19,779 nucleotides of DNA from DASZCR01 sp964246705 (GCA_964246705.1 CAXTRQ010000116.1:1-19779), one strand, 5' to 3'; counted from the first letter of the stretch, positions 8,201-15,497 are shown. Program-made: numbers and translations. The notes: generated by a model not told the origin, from the sequence alone.

Positions 8201-8662
8201 GTGGTCGGCGTGACCGGGTGGGAGTCGCAACTGGAAGCCAACAAACAAACCTTCGCCGATGCGTGGACGACCAACCCGGCTTTCACCAGAGATTATCCGG
8301 CAACGATGTCGGCGGCGGCCTATGTAGACAAATTGTTCCAGAACGCAGGGGTCATTCCCGGTCAGGCTGAACGCGATGCGCTGGTCAACGGCCTCGCAAG
8401 CGGTGCGGAGACGCGTTCAACAATTCTGCGAAAAGTCGCGGAAAATGAGATTTTCAAGAAGAGCGAGTCGAATCCGGCCTTCGTCCTCTCCCAATATTTC
8501 GGCTACCTCCGGCGTAATCCAGACGACGCGCCCGACGCGAATCTTGCGGGCTACAATTTCTGGCTCAACAAACTCAATGAGTTCGGCGGCGACTTCCAAA
8601 AAGCTGAATTGGTCAAAGCTTTTATCAGTTCCGGCGAATACCGGCATCGCTTTGGTCGTTAA
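5237..8662 (+). CDS. Secreted subtilisin-like S8 serine protease with GLILAD repeats, Calx-beta and DUF4214 domains
   Basis: A 1141-aa exported endopeptidase. It opens with a Sec signal peptide (basic MSRTKKSG, then a hydrophobic core to about residue 32). A propeptide-like region (about 55-135) ends with VERT. An unusual Asp-rich stretch follows (about 160-173), then the S8 catalytic domain: Asp188 in AIIDSGVN, His236 in GHGTAVAGV, oxyanion Asn351 in AAGNWG, and Ser497 in GTSFAAPVVSG. Residues 612-653 are seven perfect tandem GLILAD repeats, with an eighth copy at 660-665. A Calx-beta domain (about 776-888, ending RIVDND) and two DUF4214-like segments (about 898-1141) complete the protein. 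I start at the ATG at 5237, preceded by AAAGG, rather than the in-frame GTG at 5216. The gene stands alone between divergent and downstream operons. It probably acts outside the cell or on its surface; the substrate is unknown. All catalytic residues are present. Confidence 0.95.
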   Translation: MSRTKKSGIFIAAMLLSSLLNASVLLPLSVGARVQTRVENSQPTEKALPRTKLPDDLRSLIDTNRETGRLQNVIVQLAERPTELQVRLIENHGGRVRHQFESINALLVELPLSRIDALASEECVVFITPDRKVERTMAATARLVGADGLWKKSKIDAEENDHDDDDRSDSDNKYKAVDGKGIGIAIIDSGVNPQNRDFDRPIFGSRIVSSKDFIGNSTGRPVQGTRGQDSYDDFGHGTAVAGVAAGNGWGSRQKDSSGVEWYPGNYGDFSGIAPKANIISVKAINFQGESTISTVIQSIDYVISIKSKFNIKVLNLSLGTAVMQSYKVDPLCQAVERAVASGIVVVCAAGNWGHNDVVTGMDASGKPIYQTIYGGIHSPGNDPKVITVGATKDPQQTLETWSGVWNSTPTPTVQISPNPNPLRRSDLEVASYSSHGPSLIDGIMKPDLVAPGTKIVAAGTLSQATLPDQILPNAVMPLKSKSNSAIPKMYTQFTGTSFAAPVVSGIVALMMQANSRLTPAQVKGILRLTAQQLPSLASKSQIERTLAEGAGLVNAYAAVRLAQNVRPDADRATAGQSLLKAGVTLSKLDQDLKLKLYDKSGRLLEYAVLNSGLILADGLILADGLILADGLILADGLILADGLILADGLILADNSVWPSGLILADSYIRDNALRSSGGQTLLAQTPATGGVQSSTARFYADGLIASTGNMAGSTIFSPEARNTWGTSVLDPRSLPAGVGVKDPTLMTGKDNTPITGTTVINGTSTLYPGAPTQAPPKAVQFSLSQYDASEADGLAVVTVTRSGDTSGPGTVSYMTTNGTASDRSDYLKAGGTLSFASGEKSKSFNILITDDAMIEEDETINITLTDASGFNQGVPSTAILRIVDNDTNAAAPNPIDDPAFFARQQYMDFLNRLPDDSGLPFWTNEITVCGSDVNCLEAKRVNVSAAFFLSTEFQETGFLLHRFYKASFNRMPRLEEFLPQTQALSQNVVVGVTGWESQLEANKQTFADAWTTNPAFTRDYPATMSAAAYVDKLFQNAGVIPGQAERDALVNGLASGAETRSTILRKVAENEIFKKSESNPAFVLSQYFGYLRRNPDDAPDANLAGYNFWLNKLNEFGGDFQKAELVKAFISSGEYRHRFGR
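7070..7231 (+). repeat. 18-bp tandem repeat encoding GLILAD
   Basis: Seven contiguous in-frame 18-bp units (7070-7195), all encoding GLILAD, followed by a six-residue spacer (NSVWPS) and one more copy (7214-7231). The DNA units differ only at synonymous positions. Units 2-3 and units 4-5 are nearly identical as 36-bp pairs, and units 5-7 nearly identical as single units, so both 18-bp and 36-bp duplications seem to have occurred. The protein is conserved while the codons drift, which suggests selection on the peptide. Confidence 0.97.
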
Positions 8663-8756
8663 AAAGCGCTGCTTTCTTAATCCGTCGGAAGATGATACCG
8701 GGAGAATTTCAAGCGGGCGGTCTAACTGTTGAAACAAATACCTATTATGTTTATAG

Positions 8757-8784
8757 TTGACAAACAAAGTTTACCGACTATAAT
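8757..8784 (+). promoter_or_regulatory. Consensus sigma70-type promoter of the minor pilin operon
   Basis: TTGACA (8757-8762) and TATAAT (8779-8784) are perfect consensus hexamers with a 16-bp spacer. Transcription should start near 8791 and produce a leader of about 120 nt before the first pilin ATG at 8914. An inverted repeat, TTATAGT (8751-8757) and ACTATAA (8777-8783), straddles the promoter and could be a regulator site or chance overlap with the hexamers. Confidence 0.8.
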
Positions 8785-8790
8785 CAGATG

Positions 8791-8913
8791 TGTATGATTG
8801 GTCTCCGAGAGGGGAGCAATTGAGAATTATTCACTGTGCCGGACTGCCTCTCGCTCTAGTGAAAATTTAGTGAAGAACCGCCCGCCTGAAGCCCCGCATT
8901 GAGGATAGACACG
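8791..8913 (+). promoter_or_regulatory. Structured 5' leader of the pilin operon
   Basis: The leader has a possible stem, CGAGAGG (8806-8812) with CCTCTCG (8847-8853), and a competing one in which TTCACT (8830-8835) pairs with either of two AGTGAA copies. Those copies belong to a direct repeat TAGTGAA at 8857-8863 and 8868-8874, 11 nt apart. The ribosome site GAGG (8901-8904) follows. The arrangement could allow alternative folds or protein binding. I recognise no known riboswitch class. Confidence 0.35.
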
Positions 8914-9561
8914 ATGAAACAATTCCATAGTCAGGAGGGCGGATTCAGCCTCGTTGAACTGCTGATAGTTCTCGCCATCACAATTATCATGTCAACCGTC
9001 GCCGTCCTCGCCATTCGCGGCACACGCACCGCCTACAGAACCGACGACGAAGCCCTGCGAATAATTGACTTCATGCGCGACGCTTCACAGCGCGCGCTCG
9101 TCCAGCGTCAAACCATGAGACTTGAGATTGACAAGGATGACAATGTCATTCGCCTTATTGACGAGAACGGTGCTGGCACGACTGACGACAAAATTTTTCG
9201 TCAGGAACAGCTTGAGCCGACAACCACGATACGATACACACGCTCTGATGCCACTGTCGGCCCACCGGACTCTGTCGTGGCTCCACCTTCGCCGTCCAAC
9301 TATACTGCGGCCACCTTCGCTCAGAGCACTCATCCTCTCAGTAACAACCATTCCGTCTGCGTCATCCGCTTCAAAACGGACGGCTCGGCAACCAACGTCG
9401 CGGGCGACTCAACCAGCCTCACGCTCTACGTGTGGGAACCATCCGCCACCGACTCCAACAAGTCGAAAGACTTGAGGCTGGTGCGGGCGATCACCATCTT
9501 CGGCGGAACCGGCGGAGTCAGGTTTTGGAAATTCAACGGGACTGCCTTCATTAAGGGATAA
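8914..9561 (+). CDS. Minor pseudopilin, GspH/FimT-like
   Basis: A 215-aa class III signal-peptide protein. The leader MKQFHSQEGG is cut by prepilin peptidase before Phe11; the mature N-terminus is FSLVELLIVLAITII with the required Glu at +5, followed by a hydrophobic alpha-helix and a globular beta-rich region. Length and first-gene position fit GspH/FimT minor pilins, which help start pilus assembly at the tip in the inner membrane. A TTG at 8899 would add five residues, but GAGG 9 nt before the ATG at 8914 decides the start. It is the first of four pilin-like genes; the next begins 3 nt after its stop. A short ENGAGTTDD loop near residue 85 recalls the acidic loops in the next two pilins. 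Function is inferred from family and operon. Confidence 0.88.
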   Translation: MKQFHSQEGGFSLVELLIVLAITIIMSTVAVLAIRGTRTAYRTDDEALRIIDFMRDASQRALVQRQTMRLEIDKDDNVIRLIDENGAGTTDDKIFRQEQLEPTTTIRYTRSDATVGPPDSVVAPPSPSNYTAATFAQSTHPLSNNHSVCVIRFKTDGSATNVAGDSTSLTLYVWEPSATDSNKSKDLRLVRAITIFGGTGGVRFWKFNGTAFIKG

Positions 9562-9564
9562 ACG

Positions 9565-10122
9565 ATGCGCACTAATACAATGCCGAACACGCGTGCCGGA
9601 AGTCGAAATAATCAGGCTGGCTTTTCTTACCCGGACGTTCTCATCGGACTCATGATATTGATGGTCGGCCTGATGGCGCTCGCATCCGCTATCACCGCCG
9701 CGGTCATCAGGACGAGGGAGGGCGAACAGCAGATGAGTTCCAAAAACCTCACCACCTCGACTCTCGAAAACATTTTCTCCGCACGCGATATAGGCCCGCT
9801 CGGTTGGGATGCCGTCGGCAATGTCGGTAGCAATATGGTGGACGGAACTAATCGCGGCATTTTTCTCACAGGCAAACAATCCGTCAAGCCGGGAGTCGGC
9901 GCGGACGGGGTCACGGGAACCGCCGACGATACCGGGACAGCCTTCCCGAATATCCAACGCGAGATCGTCATCACCGACTACGACGACCCCGAACGCCTCA
10001 AGGCAGACGGTTTCCCAATTTTTATCCGCCGTATAGACGTGACCATCTACTATGCCGTCGGCAGCGGCGCGCAACGCAAAGAGACTGCCACCACCATGAT
10101 TACTAACTACGCGATCAGGTGA
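9565..10122 (+). CDS. Minor pilin, PilV-like, with Asp instead of Glu at mature position 5
   Basis: A 185-aa pilin-like protein. A 19-residue leader ends QAG, and the mature protein starts FSYPDVLIGLMILMVGLMAL. Position +5 is Asp24, where nearly all type IV pilins have Glu, and Pro sits at +4. The LIGLMILMVGLMAL pattern resembles PilV/type IV pilus modification proteins. The globular part has the acidic loop GADGVTGTADDTG (112-124) and ends with a beta-strand-like DVTIYYAVG segment. The ATG at 9565 has AAGGGA 6 nt upstream, overlapping the end of the previous gene; ATG at 9580 has none. The stop at 10120 lies inside the ribosome site of the next gene. Probably part of the tip-initiating minor pilin complex. 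Confidence 0.85.
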   Translation: MRTNTMPNTRAGSRNNQAGFSYPDVLIGLMILMVGLMALASAITAAVIRTREGEQQMSSKNLTTSTLENIFSARDIGPLGWDAVGNVGSNMVDGTNRGIFLTGKQSVKPGVGADGVTGTADDTGTAFPNIQREIVITDYDDPERLKADGFPIFIRRIDVTIYYAVGSGAQRKETATTMITNYAIR

Positions 10123-10134
10123 GGAGAAGAGACT

Positions 10135-11217
10135 ATGCCCGAAGCGACACCGAAGGCGACTTGCTGCTCCTCCAAGATGCAGGCCGGTTTCACCATTCTC
10201 GAACTCCTTATCGCCGTCTCGATCTTCTCCATTGTCACCGGAGCCGTCTACGGATTACTTCGCGCTGCATCTGCTGATCGAGCCGGAACTATCCAACGAA
10301 CCGAAATCCTTCAAAGTGCGCGCAACGCCTTGAACTCCGTAGGCCGCGACGCCCTCAACGCCGGTTATGGATTCCCGCGCGAAGGCGCGCGCCTCCCGGA
10401 CAACACCCTCGGCACTGCCACCGGTCAGGCCACCGACACGCAGAGCGCCCTCGACATCCTGCCCGCCGTCATACCGGGACGCTCCGTCAATCCCAATACA
10501 CTGACGGGCGTCAACACCGATCAAGTCTGTTTCGTCTTCCAAGACATGAGCTTTAACAGCGGACAGCAGGTTGATGTCACCGCCGTCGCCGCCGACGGCA
10601 GCCAGCTTACTTTTGACACTGATGGACCGGACAATATCGCAGGCAACGCCGACGACTTGACCTCCGCCGCTGTCTTCCCCGTCAACAGCCTGATTATGGT
10701 TTCAGGCCCGACCTCCTCCGCCGTCGGCATGGTGACGGCTCCTCCGGCGGGCAGCCCCACCAATCGGGTCTTCTTCGCAAGCACAGCCCCCCTCTCCATG
10801 AATCTCACGGGAGCCTCAAATAATGGAATCGCCGCCATCAGTTCGGGCAACCGGACTGCGACCAGAGTGAGTTGGGTCAGATACCGTGTGCTCGCCGACG
10901 GGACGCTGGTACGCACCGTCGTCGGAAACGTCACCGACGCCGCCGGACAGCAAGATCAGCCGCTCGCATACAACATCGAGTCAATGGTCATTGAGTACGT
11001 CATGTCCGACGGGACGATTAGTACGAACCCCGGAGCCGGAACCGATGGGACTCTTGGAACGAACGACGACACGCCTGACAACTTGTTCAAAATTCGTCAA
11101 GTGCGCTTGACCATTACGGCACGCAGCCCCGAAGCCGATCCGATAGCCAAGCTTTTCTACAAGACGACTCTCACCGCCACCTTTAACACGAGAAACCTCG
11201 GTTATGACACACGTTGA
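10135..11217 (+). CDS. Minor pilin, PilW-like
   Basis: A 360-aa prepilin-like protein. The leader ends MQAG at residue 18 and the mature N-terminus is FTILELLIAVSIFSIVTGAVYG with the standard Glu at +5. Length and the extended beta-rich C-terminal domain match PilW-type minor pilins. Two acidic loops of one pattern are visible: GPDNIAGNADD (164-174) and GTDGTLGTNDD (302-312), resembling short calcium-binding loops. The leader contains a Cys-Cys pair (10-11) that would be removed on processing. The start is supported by GAGGAG 8 nt before the ATG, overlapping the stop of the previous gene. It works with the neighbouring minor pilins in the inner membrane and pilus tip. Confidence 0.87.
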   Translation: MPEATPKATCCSSKMQAGFTILELLIAVSIFSIVTGAVYGLLRAASADRAGTIQRTEILQSARNALNSVGRDALNAGYGFPREGARLPDNTLGTATGQATDTQSALDILPAVIPGRSVNPNTLTGVNTDQVCFVFQDMSFNSGQQVDVTAVAADGSQLTFDTDGPDNIAGNADDLTSAAVFPVNSLIMVSGPTSSAVGMVTAPPAGSPTNRVFFASTAPLSMNLTGASNNGIAAISSGNRTATRVSWVRYRVLADGTLVRTVVGNVTDAAGQQDQPLAYNIESMVIEYVMSDGTISTNPGAGTDGTLGTNDDTPDNLFKIRQVRLTITARSPEADPIAKLFYKTTLTATFNTRNLGYDTR

Positions 11218-11255
11218 GCCGTGAGCGACAGATGAGGGCAGCGAAAGGATTTACG

Positions 11256-14093
11256 ATGAGAAAACACTACCACAGTCCCATATTCTCGACTGGTGCGCGA
11301 AGCACGCACTCATTACACCAACCGAATCCGCAGAGAGGCTCCGCCACACTCATCTCCGTGCTGGTCATGGCTCTGCTGTTCGTCTTCGCCGCTCTCGCAC
11401 TCTCGCGCGCCGCCAGCGAGGGCATGGTGATGGGACATGATTCCGCACGCTCCAGAGCTTTCTATGCAGCGCAGGGCAGCCTCGAAGTAATGACGCGAAA
11501 CTTCGACAAAATCTTCGACAACCAGCCCAGCCCAACTCAGACCAATATCAATGCGCTCAAGAATAATGCCAGCCTCCAAAACGCGGGCTGGCAAGCGCTC
11601 TTCCCAAATTACACGTTCCAACAGACTATTTCCCCCAGCTTAATCTCCGACGTGAAGACGAAGACCGTCACCATCAGCAGCGGTCCCTACGCCGGACTAC
11701 GCGCCCAGCGTGACACTTGGGAATTCACCTCTACCGCCACAGGGCCGACCGGCGCGCAGGTGCAACTGACGCGCTCCTTCTACAGCAACCGCGTTCCTAT
11801 CTTCCAATTCGGCGTCTTCTACGACGGCGACATGTACTACTCGGCAGGCGGAACGATGTACGTCGGCGGGCGCGTCCACACCAACGGACATCTCTTCCTC
11901 CGCAGCCAAGACCTACACTTCGAGGGGCGCGTGACAGCCGCGGGCGAGATCGTCACTGACGTATCCCGAAACGGCGCGACGCCGACCTACGGCAAAAGCG
12001 TCTACGTCACGAACGGCTTGGGCACGGAATATCAAGTAACCGAAGGAAGCGTCCTGAACGGCCCAGACCTCACAGGCACGAACGCCACCCTGCCGAACGG
12101 GTCATTGAATAACAACTGGGCTAACTTCGTCACTCAATTCAACGGCAACCTCGTCGCCCGTGCGCCTAAACTGCGTCTCCCGCTCCAACTCGGCGGAGCC
12201 AACCCGCTTGAGATCGTGCGTCGCGGCAACGATGGCGAAAACGTCGTGTTGGCGACCGCACGTTACTACAACAAGTCCTGCATCCGCATCACGCTCGACG
12301 ACAGTCGGGCACGTCTGCCGGGCGGCACGGGGGGCAAGCGCCTCGACGGAAACATCGCTGGCGATGGTGGTGATTCTCTGACCGCCGACCGTGGCTACTT
12401 GCCCAAAGCCATGGTCGGTGGCTATCAGGCAACACGCGTCAACGGAAACCGATTCTTCACGGGAACGAGTTACGACGGTCAACCACGACAGACATGGATC
12501 AAGGTGGAACTCGTCACCGCCAACCCGGCGCAACCCGATGCTCCGACCGTCTCTGACATAACCGAAGACTTCCTCTCTCTCGGACTGACGGACGAGACCG
12601 CGCCGGGCGGTCTCACCTTCTCGGCATCTAAAGATGACCGCGCCGTCATCAAGCTCCAACGCTACGCCATCCCCGGCCCGCCCATTAAAGTAACCGACTC
12701 GCTGTCAAGTTCCAGCAGCACCGCTGCCTTCACCTCGAAAACCGCCGCCGGTGTCGGCGGCACTAGTCGCAACGTTTACACGTATGACACGACTAACAAC
12801 AGCAGTTACGTCAAGACCACGAACCACCAGAGCACGACGGCGACCGAGGCGCAAACTCTCGTCATCGCGACCGCCCACGGACGCGCGACGACGACCACCG
12901 GCGTCAGCGTCGTCCCTTTCCCCATCGAGATGTATGACGTGCGCGAGGGTCTCTATAACGACGACGTGACCAGTTCCAGTTGGAACACAACCTACAACAG
13001 TGGTTCGGCAGGCTCGAACATTCCCCTGCGTGGAGTGATGAGCCTCGTGGATATTGATGTTGCCAATCTCCGCCGCTTCATGAACGGAGAATTCAACACC
13101 AAGTTCCCGAACGGTCTCACCAGCGCGGCGGTTCCCAAAGACCCGCGCGGTTTGATCGTCTATGTCTCCGACCGGCGCGGCGATAAAGACGATGACGGCG
13201 TCTACGACATGGAAAACACCTACGTCTCGTCCGCCACCGAAAACGGCACGTCCACGTCTTTCCTCCAAGCCAACGAAGACCTCGGCGGCGCGGGAACCGA
13301 CCCGCTCGTTCCGGACGGCGTGTTGCAGGCCGACTACACTTGGGAGTCCTGCCGTTACAGCGACGCCATTCAATCCGACATGGCCGCCGTCTTCGACCAT
13401 CAGTACTACAGGCGCGGGGTGCGTCTCATCAACGGGCAACAACTTCCCGGCTCAGCCACGGATGGTCTCGCCCTTGCGACTGAAAACGGCGCTTACGTAC
13501 TTGGCAACTACAACGCTGCGGGCGCGGCCAACCCGGTGAGCGGTCATCCGACGCCCGCCACAAGCTACACCCCTCCTGCTTCCGGCTCCGTACCGGCCTC
13601 GGTCGTCGCCGATGCCATTACCGTGCTCTCCAGAGCATGGAACGACGGCAAGAGTTTTCGAGACCCCATGTCAAATAACGGCGCGCTCGGCGACTTAGCC
13701 GGTCGGCGCGTTACATCCTCATACGAGACGACGGTGCGCGCAGCCTTTCTGATGGGCGTCATCCGAAACAACGTCACGACCACCCCCAATCAGGGAGGCA
13801 CGGCCTCGACTCAGAGCCTCGACGGAGGAGTTCATAACTTCCCCCGCTTCCTTGAGGACTGGTCGCCTACCGCCGGTACACAAACGCAGTTCAACTATTG
13901 CGGCTCTATGGTCAGCCTCTTCTGGTCACGCAATAGCAACGGCTCCTTCAAATTCGGGAGTGGCAACACCTACGCCGCCCCTGATCGTAACTGGACATAC
14001 GACACCAACTTCGACGAGCCGACGAAAATTCCTCCCGGAACCCCGTTCCTCCAGTTCGTTCAGGTCACAGGGTTCCGCCAGACGAACAACTAA
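11256..14093 (+). CDS. Very long PilX-like pilus assembly protein
   Basis: A 945-aa protein in the PilX position of the operon. Residues 27-50 (RGSATLISVLVMALLFVFAALAL) form one hydrophobic helix preceded by Arg-Gly, as in PilX/GspK N-terminal domains. It has no Glu at +5 if cut after Gly28, which is usual for GspK but less so for PilX. The remainder is extracytoplasmic in character: residues about 180-235 run as short glycine-rich strands (GDMYYSAGGTMYVGGRVHTNG) suggestive of a beta-helix, then long Ser/Thr/Asn-rich regions. Ordinary PilX proteins are roughly 200 aa, so this is four to five times longer. Three starts are possible: TTG at 11214, overlapping the previous stop; ATG at 11232; and ATG at 11256. 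I choose 11256 for its AAAGGA ribosome site. It may act as a tip adhesin as well as an assembly factor, which is inference. Confidence 0.8.
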   Translation: MRKHYHSPIFSTGARSTHSLHQPNPQRGSATLISVLVMALLFVFAALALSRAASEGMVMGHDSARSRAFYAAQGSLEVMTRNFDKIFDNQPSPTQTNINALKNNASLQNAGWQALFPNYTFQQTISPSLISDVKTKTVTISSGPYAGLRAQRDTWEFTSTATGPTGAQVQLTRSFYSNRVPIFQFGVFYDGDMYYSAGGTMYVGGRVHTNGHLFLRSQDLHFEGRVTAAGEIVTDVSRNGATPTYGKSVYVTNGLGTEYQVTEGSVLNGPDLTGTNATLPNGSLNNNWANFVTQFNGNLVARAPKLRLPLQLGGANPLEIVRRGNDGENVVLATARYYNKSCIRITLDDSRARLPGGTGGKRLDGNIAGDGGDSLTADRGYLPKAMVGGYQATRVNGNRFFTGTSYDGQPRQTWIKVELVTANPAQPDAPTVSDITEDFLSLGLTDETAPGGLTFSASKDDRAVIKLQRYAIPGPPIKVTDSLSSSSSTAAFTSKTAAGVGGTSRNVYTYDTTNNSSYVKTTNHQSTTATEAQTLVIATAHGRATTTTGVSVVPFPIEMYDVREGLYNDDVTSSSWNTTYNSGSAGSNIPLRGVMSLVDIDVANLRRFMNGEFNTKFPNGLTSAAVPKDPRGLIVYVSDRRGDKDDDGVYDMENTYVSSATENGTSTSFLQANEDLGGAGTDPLVPDGVLQADYTWESCRYSDAIQSDMAAVFDHQYYRRGVRLINGQQLPGSATDGLALATENGAYVLGNYNAAGAANPVSGHPTPATSYTPPASGSVPASVVADAITVLSRAWNDGKSFRDPMSNNGALGDLAGRRVTSSYETTVRAAFLMGVIRNNVTTTPNQGGTASTQSLDGGVHNFPRFLEDWSPTAGTQTQFNYCGSMVSLFWSRNSNGSFKFGSGNTYAAPDRNWTYDTNFDEPTKIPPGTPFLQFVQVTGFRQTNN

Positions 14094-14132
14094 CGTTAGA
14101 CATTAGCTCTAGCGAAGAGAACTCATCATTAG

Positions 14133-14218
14133 CCCTGAAAGGGCGAGAGGGGCGAGAGGGGGGGGGGGGGGGGGGGGTGGGCCCCCCCCGGGCAACTGGT
14201 CCTCTCGCCCTTTCTGGG
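14133..14218 (+). terminator. Long inverted repeat after the pilin operon, with G20 in the loop
   Basis: CCCTGAAAGGGCGAGAGG (14133-14150) pairs with CCTCTCGCCCTTTCTGGG (14201-14218) at 17 of 18 positions. It begins 40 nt past the PilX-like stop and probably ends the pilin transcript, although no T run follows directly. The 50-nt loop is abnormal: a second copy of GGCGAGAGG, 20 consecutive G (14158-14177), then TGGG and eight C. See the separate finding on a possible assembly artefact. Confidence 0.5.
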
Positions 14219-14220
14219 AC

Positions 14221-14241
14221 GGGCGCGAATTGCTCGCGCCC
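14221..14241 (+). terminator. Second hairpin downstream of the pilin operon
   Basis: GGGCGCGA (14221-14228) pairs perfectly with TCGCGCCC (14234-14241) around the loop ATTGC. It is a strong GC-rich 8-bp stem directly after the long inverted repeat. A T run appears only at 14268-14273, too far for a classic intrinsic terminator, so it may be a back-up terminator or RNA-stabilising hairpin. Confidence 0.4.
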
Positions 14242-14298
14242 TCTGCCTTCACTGTCAGTCAATCTGATTTTTTAAACGGCAGGACGGCGGGCAGAAGT

Positions 14299-14326
14299 TT
14301 GAACGCAAGATTCGGATAGTTTTAAT
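14299..14326 (+). promoter_or_regulatory. Probable promoter of ada
   Basis: TTGAAC (14299-14304) and TTTAAT (14321-14326) are separated by 16 bp, with 4 of 6 and 5 of 6 consensus matches. The start of transcription would be near 14333, about 34 nt before the ada ATG. GCAAGATT just after the -35 hexamer is only loosely like an Ada-binding site, so autoregulation is not shown. Confidence 0.4.
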
Positions 14327-14366
14327 AAATGGAGGTCGGTAGTATGTCGCTATCGGAGGCAAGGCG

Positions 14367-15476
14367 ATGAATCAAGACCAAAACATTCTTCAGGAACTAC
14401 GCACGATAGAGGGAGATATTTGCTGGCAGTCCGTGCTGGCGAGAGACGCGCGCTTCGACGGCATCTTCGTCTACGGCGTGCGCTCGACAGGTATCTACTG
14501 CAAGCCGTCTTGCCCTGCGCGCCGCCCGCGCCGCGCGCAGGTCTCTTTTTTCCCCTCATCCGACGCCGCCGAAGCGGAAGGATTTCGCGCCTGCCTGCGC
14601 TGCCAGCCGCGCGAAAAAACGGCGCGCGACCCGCGCGTCGAGATGGTTCTGCGAGTCTGCCGCGCCATCGAGGCGCGAGAAGAGGGCGCGGTCTCGCTCG
14701 ATGAACTGGGTGCGGAACTCGGCATCAGCCCGCATCGCCTTCAAAGAACTTTCAAGAGCATCACGGGAATCACCCCGCGCCAGTACGCGGCGGCTCATCG
14801 CTTGAAATTGTTCAAGTCGAGAATCAGAGAGGGCGTGGAGGTGACCGCCGCGATGTACGACGCGGGCTACGGTTCGAGCAGCCGTCTCTATGAGAAAGCT
14901 GCGGAACAACTCGGAATGACTCCGGCGACCTACCGCCGTGGGGGAAAAGATATGAGCATCAGTTACACCATCGTTGATAGTCGTCTCGGTCGCCTGCTTG
15001 TCGCGGCCACCCGTCGAGGGATGTGCGCCGTCAGTTTCGGCGACCGGGACGATTCGCTCGTCGCGTCTCTTTCCGAAGAATACCCGGCTGCCTCGATTCG
15101 GCAGGATGAAAGGAATCTGAGCGAATGGGTCGAGGGGTTATTGCATTATCTCGACGGGACAGAGACGCATCTCGGCCTGCCGTTTGACCTACAGGCCACC
15201 GCTTTTCAGACGAGGGTCTGGGAAGAATTGCGCCGGATTCCTTACGGCGCGACGCGCTCTTATAAAGAAGTCGCGGAAGCCATCGGGCAACCCACAGCCA
15301 CGCGTGCAGTGGCGCGAGCCTGCGCGACAAACCCGGTCGCGCTCATCACACCTTGCCATCGCGTGATTCGTGAGAGCGGCGATTTAGGCGGTTATCGTTG
15401 GGGACTTGAACGCAAACGCCAGTTATTGGAGCAAGAGCAGACGCGCGTTCAGCTTCCTCTTCAAATGAAAAGTTAG
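14367..15476 (+). CDS. ada: Bifunctional methyl-DNA repair protein and transcriptional activator Ada
   Basis: A 369-aa adaptive-response protein that moves methyl groups from alkylated DNA onto its own cysteines and then activates repair genes. Domains in order: an N-terminal zinc domain with Cys45, Cys49, Cys76 and Cys79, where Cys45 (GIYCKPSCP) corresponds to the methylphosphotriester acceptor Cys38 of E. coli Ada; an AraC-type helix-turn-helix region (about 92-192, with GISPHRLQRTFK and AGYGSSSRLYEKA); and the O6-methylguanine methyltransferase domain (about 196-355) with FQTRVWEELRRIPYG and the active-site PCHRV, Cys330. It is close in length to E. coli Ada (354 aa) and all key residues are present. 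GGAGG lies 7 nt before the ATG. It is transcribed alone; no alkA or alkB neighbour is visible. Confidence 0.96.
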   Translation: MNQDQNILQELRTIEGDICWQSVLARDARFDGIFVYGVRSTGIYCKPSCPARRPRRAQVSFFPSSDAAEAEGFRACLRCQPREKTARDPRVEMVLRVCRAIEAREEGAVSLDELGAELGISPHRLQRTFKSITGITPRQYAAAHRLKLFKSRIREGVEVTAAMYDAGYGSSSRLYEKAAEQLGMTPATYRRGGKDMSISYTIVDSRLGRLLVAATRRGMCAVSFGDRDDSLVASLSEEYPAASIRQDERNLSEWVEGLLHYLDGTETHLGLPFDLQATAFQTRVWEELRRIPYGATRSYKEVAEAIGQPTATRAVARACATNPVALITPCHRVIRESGDLGGYRWGLERKRQLLEQEQTRVQLPLQMKS

Positions 15477-15497
15477 AGGACACGGAGCATACACGAT

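Noticed and set aside
8661..8677. A short hairpin AAAGC-GCT-GCTTT directly after the protease stop as a terminator
   Set aside because: Only five base pairs, a 3-nt loop and no sustained T run; too weak to call.
12705..13442. A 245-codon minus-strand open frame
   Set aside because: Antisense to the PilX-like gene inside a plus-strand operon, with no recognisable domain.
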